This document shows positions 5,458-8,249 of a DNA stretch of 8,249 nucleotides, piece after piece. Each line of letters opens with the position of its first letter. Position 1 is the first letter of the stretch. Source of the DNA: an uncultured Spirochaetales bacterium (lineage in GTDB: Bacteria; Spirochaetota; Spirochaetia; Treponematales; Treponemataceae); assembly GCA_946061495.1 (NCBI GenBank), contig CAMGSV010000108.1, positions 1 through 8,249 on the forward strand, written 5' to 3'. The notes below the pieces were generated by a model. The model worked only from the letters and a program-made list of their open reading frames with translations. It had not been told where the DNA came from and did not search any database. A program made the translations under genes and the position numbers.

Positions 5458-6054
5458 ATGAAGAGACTTGTTGGTTACATTATTTTGGTTTCTATGATGT
5501 GCATTGGCGCAGGGAATGTTTTTGCCGGTTCCAGTGATTTTTATTTGTCTGTACCGATTGTCATTGACCGTACTGGTGACGGTGAGTTGAATACCACTGC
5601 CATTGGAGGCGGCGTAAAGCTCAGCACTGCCGAAAATGACGATCTGTTGGGTGGTGCGGTGGGGCTCACCGTCTACTACCCCTTGGCCGTGTCCTGGACA
5701 AAAGGAGCAGGCGTTTCCACCACCGATGTTTCTGCCTTGTATTCCGTTCCCCTGGGACTGGATTTTCTGGTGGGTGTGGATATCAACGCCCTGCGGTTGG
5801 GCGTTCTTTCCTTCCCCTTGAACGTAGGACTCCATTCCAAGGTTGACTTCTACGAGGCTGGGGCACAGATTAATTTTGGTCTTGCAGGAACAGTGGGCGG
5901 CCAGCTGAATTTGGGCCCTTTGGGAATCTTTGCCCGTGCCCAGATTGCCTACGACTTTTACGGCACCCAGCACATCAAGGGCGAGGGCTGGGATGGCAGA
6001 CGAATCAACCAGTGGGGAATCCAGCCCCAGATTGGTGTGAGCCTCTCGCTCTAA
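5458..6054 (+). CDS. exported envelope protein, probable small outer-membrane beta-barrel
   Basis: The 198-residue product begins with a clear signal peptide: charged MKR, a hydrophobic core (LVGYIILVSMMCIGAG) and a likely cleavage after VFA near residue 23. The rest is rich in short alternating hydrophobic and polar strands with many glycines (for example GGGVKLSTAEN, then GGAVGLTVYYPLAVSW). It ends with GIQPQIGVSLSL, whose alternating pattern and final hydrophobic residue suit a beta-barrel last strand. I do not recognise a named family; it resembles treponemal outer-membrane proteins in general. The start is set by the strong ribosome binding site at 5445-5451. No promoter was found with confidence. 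It lies upstream of a second probable barrel gene on the same strand, with a structured 174-base gap between them. Confidence 0.75.
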   Translation: MKRLVGYIILVSMMCIGAGNVFAGSSDFYLSVPIVIDRTGDGELNTTAIGGGVKLSTAENDDLLGGAVGLTVYYPLAVSWTKGAGVSTTDVSALYSVPLGLDFLVGVDINALRLGVLSFPLNVGLHSKVDFYEAGAQINFGLAGTVGGQLNLGPLGIFARAQIAYDFYGTQHIKGEGWDGRRINQWGIQPQIGVSLSL

Positions 6055-6055
6055 T

Positions 6056-6134
6056 TCCTTGTTTGACAATTGATAATCCATGGAGTGCACTGAATCCAAG
6101 TCCCTGTGACAAGGAGGGTGGACCCATGGATTAT
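6056..6134 (+). promoter_or_regulatory. two complementary pairings over a ribosome binding site and start codon
   Basis: TCCTTGT (6056-6062) can pair with ACAAGGA (6109-6115), which overlaps the ribosome binding site AAGGAGG (6111-6117). ATAATCCATGG (6073-6083) can pair with CCATGGATTAT (6124-6134), which contains the ATG at 6126. Both are perfect matches. The pairings cross, so they could form a pseudoknot or compete with each other. This suggests control of translation of the short ORF at 6126, or a stable RNA 3' structure. Spotted by eye; not energy-tested. Confidence 0.35.
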
Positions 6135-6203
6135 TTTATGTTGAGCAGCGGCCGCCTTCTAGCAGGTGATTTGCATTCTGTCCCCCAGAATACTATCTTT
6201 TAG
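6126..6203 (+). CDS. possible 25-residue small ORF
   Basis: ATG at 6126 follows a strong ribosome binding site AAGGAGG (6111-6117) by eight bases and opens a 25-codon frame that ends with TAG at 6201-6203, 25 bases before the next gene. The peptide (MDYFMLSSGRLLAGDLHSVP, then QNTIF) has no signal peptide, membrane segment or known motif. The ribosome binding site is the main evidence. It may be a leader peptide for the barrel gene downstream, the damaged start of an older gene, or chance. Confidence 0.3.
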   Translation: MDYFMLSSGRLLAGDLHSVPQNTIF

Positions 6204-6228
6204 GTAGACTTTTGTTCGGGAGCGACCT

Positions 6229-7326
6229 GTGGATAAGATGTTCAAACTGTTTGTTTGCCTTGGCCTGATTGCTGGCGGCGCTTGTTTTACCCAGACCTAC
6301 GAGGTGTACAATAAATTCGGTACTGACGGCATCTACGAGATTCAGGACAACGGCCAGAAGAGTGGGGAGAACGCCAGCGGATTCGGTGGCCTGTACAACA
6401 TCGCCTTTGGCCTCATCAGTATGCCTCGGTTTGCAGCCCAGGCTGAGTATCGGCTGGATTTGTCCAACGATTTCCAGTACCAGGACTACACGCTGGTGGG
6501 GAATCCCATCAAGGCCAACGTGTGGTTTCGGCCCAGCAAGCGAACGGAGCTTGTCTTTGGCAACAACTTCTACATGGTGCTGCCTGGTTCCTTTATGAAC
6601 GTGTTCAACGAGTTTACCCCCAACGGCTGGTACGGCAGGAAATATTTTGGTGCCACCTTTGTGCGGGGGCCGGTGACTGCCGGTGTGAACGTCCCGCATT
6701 TGGGGGTGAACGACGGGGATTTTTCTATGAAGGTGAATTTTGGTGCCAACGTGAATCTGGATTTCTTCAACATCGGTGCCAACTACAAAATGGATGCGGA
6801 GTCCTTCAGCATTTTCGCCAACTTCACCGGAGTGGAGAACCTCTACCTCAGCGCCGGCTACACCTACAACGGCTATGCCGTCGGTACGGTCAACGGCTAC
6901 GGTGACTGGCGGAAAATCCTGAGCAATCCCATCGTTCAGTGGAACGACCGCTACGACACCAGCCACATCATCAACTTTAGCGGCACCTTCCGGTTCTGGC
7001 GGCTCACCCTGGGGGCAGACCTGGAGGCCGCCCTCTACAACACGGAGCAAAATCCCTTCTATGCCGGCGGCGTGGTCATCCTTGAGCTGCTGGAGGACTT
7101 GGACTTCAAGATTGACGTGAAGTACTTCACTGAATTCCTGAACGATGACAGCTGGCGTGACCCCTGGAACGTCACCATTCATCCTCGCTTCATCTTTGAG
7201 AACCAGCGCCACCAAATCATCGCCGGCGTGAAGGTGGACGTGCACCAGTGGCTCACCTCCACCACTGTCAGCGGCAAGCAGTCCACCTATCTTGCCATCC
7301 CCGTGTCCTGGAAGTACAAGTTCTAG
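6229..7326 (+). CDS. outer-membrane beta-barrel protein (unnamed family)
   Basis: The 365-residue protein has an N-terminal export signal (residues 1-20, with hydrophobic core LFVCLGLIAGGACF) and then a long run of amphipathic strands rich in Tyr, Phe, Asn and Gly, such as LYLSAGYTYNGYAVG. It ends WKYKF, with the C-terminal phenylalanine typical of proteins inserted by the BAM machinery. Outer-membrane location is therefore likely; whether it is a porin or adhesin is unknown. GTG at 6229 is preferred because GGGAG (6218-6222) is six bases upstream. ATG at 6238 is the alternative and would still leave a signal peptide. GGAC at the end of the hydrophobic core could also be a relaxed spirochaetal lipobox, though the barrel-like body makes this less likely. 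The gene is moderately GC-rich, like the exported-protein gene upstream and unlike the restriction-modification genes. I see no terminator hairpin after the stop. Confidence 0.75.
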   Translation: MDKMFKLFVCLGLIAGGACFTQTYEVYNKFGTDGIYEIQDNGQKSGENASGFGGLYNIAFGLISMPRFAAQAEYRLDLSNDFQYQDYTLVGNPIKANVWFRPSKRTELVFGNNFYMVLPGSFMNVFNEFTPNGWYGRKYFGATFVRGPVTAGVNVPHLGVNDGDFSMKVNFGANVNLDFFNIGANYKMDAESFSIFANFTGVENLYLSAGYTYNGYAVGTVNGYGDWRKILSNPIVQWNDRYDTSHIINFSGTFRFWRLTLGADLEAALYNTEQNPFYAGGVVILELLEDLDFKIDVKYFTEFLNDDSWRDPWNVTIHPRFIFENQRHQIIAGVKVDVHQWLTSTTVSGKQSTYLAIPVSWKYKF

Positions 7327-7355
7327 GCTGGCTGTGTAGAAATTGGAATGCCCCC

Positions 7356-7393
7356 TTGACAACTGGGATGATGAGGCGTAGATTTTAGCTCAT
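7356..7393 (+). promoter_or_regulatory. toxin-antitoxin promoter with small inverted repeat
   Basis: A perfect -35 TTGACA (7356-7361) and a -10-like TAGATT (7379-7384, four of six) are 17 bp apart; the start of transcription would be near 7391. ATGAG (7371-7375) and CTCAT (7389-7393) form an inverted repeat around the -10, a plausible site for antitoxin or toxin-antitoxin complex binding. The ribosome binding site GGAGG (7394-7398) comes seven bases before ATG. Confidence 0.65.
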
Positions 7394-7405
7394 GGAGGTT
7401 GGTAT

Positions 7406-7648
7406 ATGGCGGTAATGACAGCAGCAGATGCAGCAACAAATTTTTTCAAACTGATGGATTTTGCAAGGCAGAGTCATGAGCCTGTTATCATTTCTGGGGA
7501 AAGAAATAATGTGGTGCTTGTTTCCGAAGAAGATTGGAATTCCATTCAGGAAACCTTGTATTTATGTTCCATCCCGGGGATGAAGGAGTCTATCCTGGCT
7601 GCCCGAAATGAACCCTTGACAGAAAGTGTTGAAGAACTTGACTGGTAA
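7406..7648 (+). CDS. yefM: Phd/YefM-family antitoxin
   Basis: The 80-residue protein has the YefM/Phd layout. The N-terminal DNA-binding fold starts MAVMTAADAATNFFKLMD and continues with PVIISGERNNVVLVSEEDWN, the strand-helix region typical of the family. The C-terminal tail (about residues 55-80) is acidic and would wrap the toxin. It should neutralise the YoeB-type toxin encoded next and repress the shared promoter, as known for YefM-YoeB pairs. Its stop overlaps the toxin start by one base (TAATG at 7646-7650), which implies translational coupling and keeps the antitoxin ahead of the toxin. Confidence 0.93.
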   Translation: MAVMTAADAATNFFKLMDFARQSHEPVIISGERNNVVLVSEEDWNSIQETLYLCSIPGMKESILAARNEPLTESVEELDW

Positions 7649-7908
7649 TGTGGATAATCAAATACTCAAGGCAGGCGGTAAAAGATAGCAAGAAAATCCA
7701 GCAAGCTAACCTCAAGAAAAATGTAGTCAGACTTATTGAGATATTGAAGGTAAATCCTTTTCAGACACCGCCACCCTATGAAAAGCTTGTGGGTGATTTG
7801 ACAGGTGCTTATTCCCGACGAATCAATATACAACACCGTTTGGTTTACGAAGTTTTCCCTTCAGAGGAAGTTGTTCGTATCCTGCGGATGTGGAGCCACT
7901 ACGAATGA
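7648..7908 (+). CDS. yoeB: YoeB/Txe-family toxin, ribosome-dependent mRNA endonuclease
   Basis: The 86-residue protein belongs to the RelE-fold YoeB/Txe family, which cuts mRNA on the ribosome and stops translation when the antitoxin is lost. The key positions of E. coli YoeB are present: E45 (in YEKL), R58 with the GAYSRRI segment, R64 in QHRLVYEV, and H84-Y85 near the C-terminus, in the usual position close to the final residue. The length (86 against 84 in E. coli) is normal, so the toxin looks intact. There is no clear ribosome binding site of its own, so it depends on coupling to the antitoxin gene. It could stabilise the region or act in phage defence through abortive infection; neither can be decided here. 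Confidence 0.95.
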   Translation: MWIIKYSRQAVKDSKKIQQANLKKNVVRLIEILKVNPFQTPPPYEKLVGDLTGAYSRRINIQHRLVYEVFPSEEVVRILRMWSHYE

Positions 7909-7984
7909 ATTTCTCCAGGGCAAGGTTTTTGTTCTCTTTCACGGCGTAAAATCTTATACCACAAGTCAAAAATCCTTTTTTCCT

Positions 7985-8023
7985 CATCAATTGATGGAAT
8001 TTGTGTCCATTATGGGATATAAT
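7985..8023 (+). promoter_or_regulatory. candidate promoter for the right-end gene pair, with palindrome
   Basis: A perfect -10 TATAAT lies at 8018-8023. The best -35 at 17-bp spacing is weak (TGGAAT at 7995-8000). A perfect 12-bp palindrome CATCAATTGATG (7985-7996) overlaps the -35 position and may be a regulator site. The start of transcription would be near 8030, giving a leader of about 40 bases. Nothing else was recognised between the toxin stop and 8071. Confidence 0.5.
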
Positions 8024-8071
8024 CTATCTCAAGGAATCTGTTTCCATGTTTTTGGAGGAGGAGATGATTGC

Positions 8072-8208
8072 ATGACACGTAATTCACTGGAACGAAGGAA
8101 AGTTTTTTTGGAAGGCTCGTCGGCCTTTCTGTCATTGCGTTTGTTGTGGCGCTAGCCTTGCTGTCAGCAGCCTGCAACAATGTCAATCTTGCAGGGGAGG
8201 GAATATGA
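8072..8208 (+). pseudogene. small lipoprotein gene broken or switched by a T7 tract
   Basis: ATG at 8072 follows the strong ribosome binding site GGAGGAGGAG (8054-8063) by eight bases. Read in frame, it gives MTRNSLERRKVF and then nonsense to TAG at 8153-8155. One extra T in the T7 run (8103-8109) would restore a 45-residue protein with a complete lipoprotein signal: positive N-region, hydrophobic core (GLSVIAFVVALALL) and lipobox LSAAC with the cysteine at 35, then a mature peptide of only eleven residues (CNNVNLAGEGI). The restored frame ends at TGA 8206-8208, overlapping the next start as ATGA. T-TTT-TTG (8104-8110) also fits the pattern of a -1 ribosomal slippery site. So it may be a sequencing error, a true mutation, phase variation or programmed frameshifting. 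The lipobox and the coupled stop make chance unlikely. Confidence 0.55.
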
Positions 8209-8249
8209 AAAAGATTGGTCTGTTTCTCTTTGCGGCTGTTATGAGCCTC
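8205..8249 (+). CDS. start of a secreted or envelope protein gene (cut off by window edge)
   Basis: ATG at 8205 follows GGGGAGGG (8194-8201) closely, with four bases from the GGAGG core to the start. The fifteen visible codons give MKKIGLFLFAAVMSL, a classic signal peptide beginning with two lysines and a hydrophobic core. The start overlaps the stop of the small lipoprotein frame (ATGA at 8205-8208), so the two are probably translated together. Nothing can be said about the mature protein. Confidence 0.7.
   Translation, partial: MKKIGLFLFAAVMSL

Noticed and set aside
6193..7362. 389-codon minus-strand reading frame opposite the barrel gene
   Set aside because: It is the shadow of the plus-strand gene: composition is dominated by Val, His, Gly and Asp without domain-like pattern, while the plus strand encodes a signal peptide and a barrel terminus.
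1..8249. CRISPR array, tRNA genes, insertion sequences, transposase or integrase genes
   Set aside because: No regularly spaced direct repeats, no tRNA-like cloverleaf with conserved T-arm, and no transposase or recombinase motif were seen on either strand.

Overview
The window looks like part of a spirochaete chromosome, most likely Treponema-like. This rests on two exported proteins that resemble treponemal outer-membrane proteins and on the mosaic base composition. It is an inference, and no single gene proves it. From left to right it holds: the end-truncated minus-strand gene of a GNAT acetyltransferase (1-590); a gene-free stretch of about 840 bases rich in hairpins (591-1429); a GC-rich OLD-family ATPase/TOPRIM nuclease gene (1430-2971); an AT-rich type II restriction-modification pair (3004-5062); a free-standing 5S rRNA gene (5135-5244); two genes for exported, probably beta-barrel, envelope proteins (5458-6054 and 6229-7326) with a possible 25-codon ORF between them; a YefM/YoeB toxin-antitoxin pair (7406-7908); and the start of a new unit with a frameshifted small lipoprotein gene (8072-8208) that overlaps a secreted-protein gene running off the right edge (from 8205).

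The centre reads as a small defence island. An OLD nuclease, which is a family with anti-phage members, lies 32 bases from an Eco47II/PmeII-like restriction endonuclease, followed by a C5-cytosine methyltransferase. A YoeB-type toxin unit lies about 2.3 kb beyond. The nuclease gene is strongly GC-rich and the restriction-modification genes are AT-rich, with an abrupt switch at about 2972, so the parts were probably gathered separately. The 5S gene stands at the right edge of this cluster.

The most striking sequence feature is a perfect 16-bp inverted repeat with 19 bp between its arms (3737-3787). It surrounds the -10 box of the methyltransferase promoter, and its right arm covers the end of the ribosome binding site and the start codon. 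The methyltransferase itself carries an N-terminal MerR-type DNA-binding domain, so it is a natural candidate to bind this repeat and repress its own promoter. In read-through RNA from the restriction gene the same repeat would fold into a hairpin that hides the methyltransferase start. RNA from the local promoter lacks the left arm and would escape this. The layout suggests combined control at DNA and RNA level of the order in which the two enzymes appear.

Other points of note are a 5S gene whose own promoter places the start of transcription at the mature 5' end, a possible structured RNA upstream of the OLD gene, two overlapping start-site pairings upstream of the 25-codon ORF, and a T7 tract that breaks a clear lipoprotein signal peptide.
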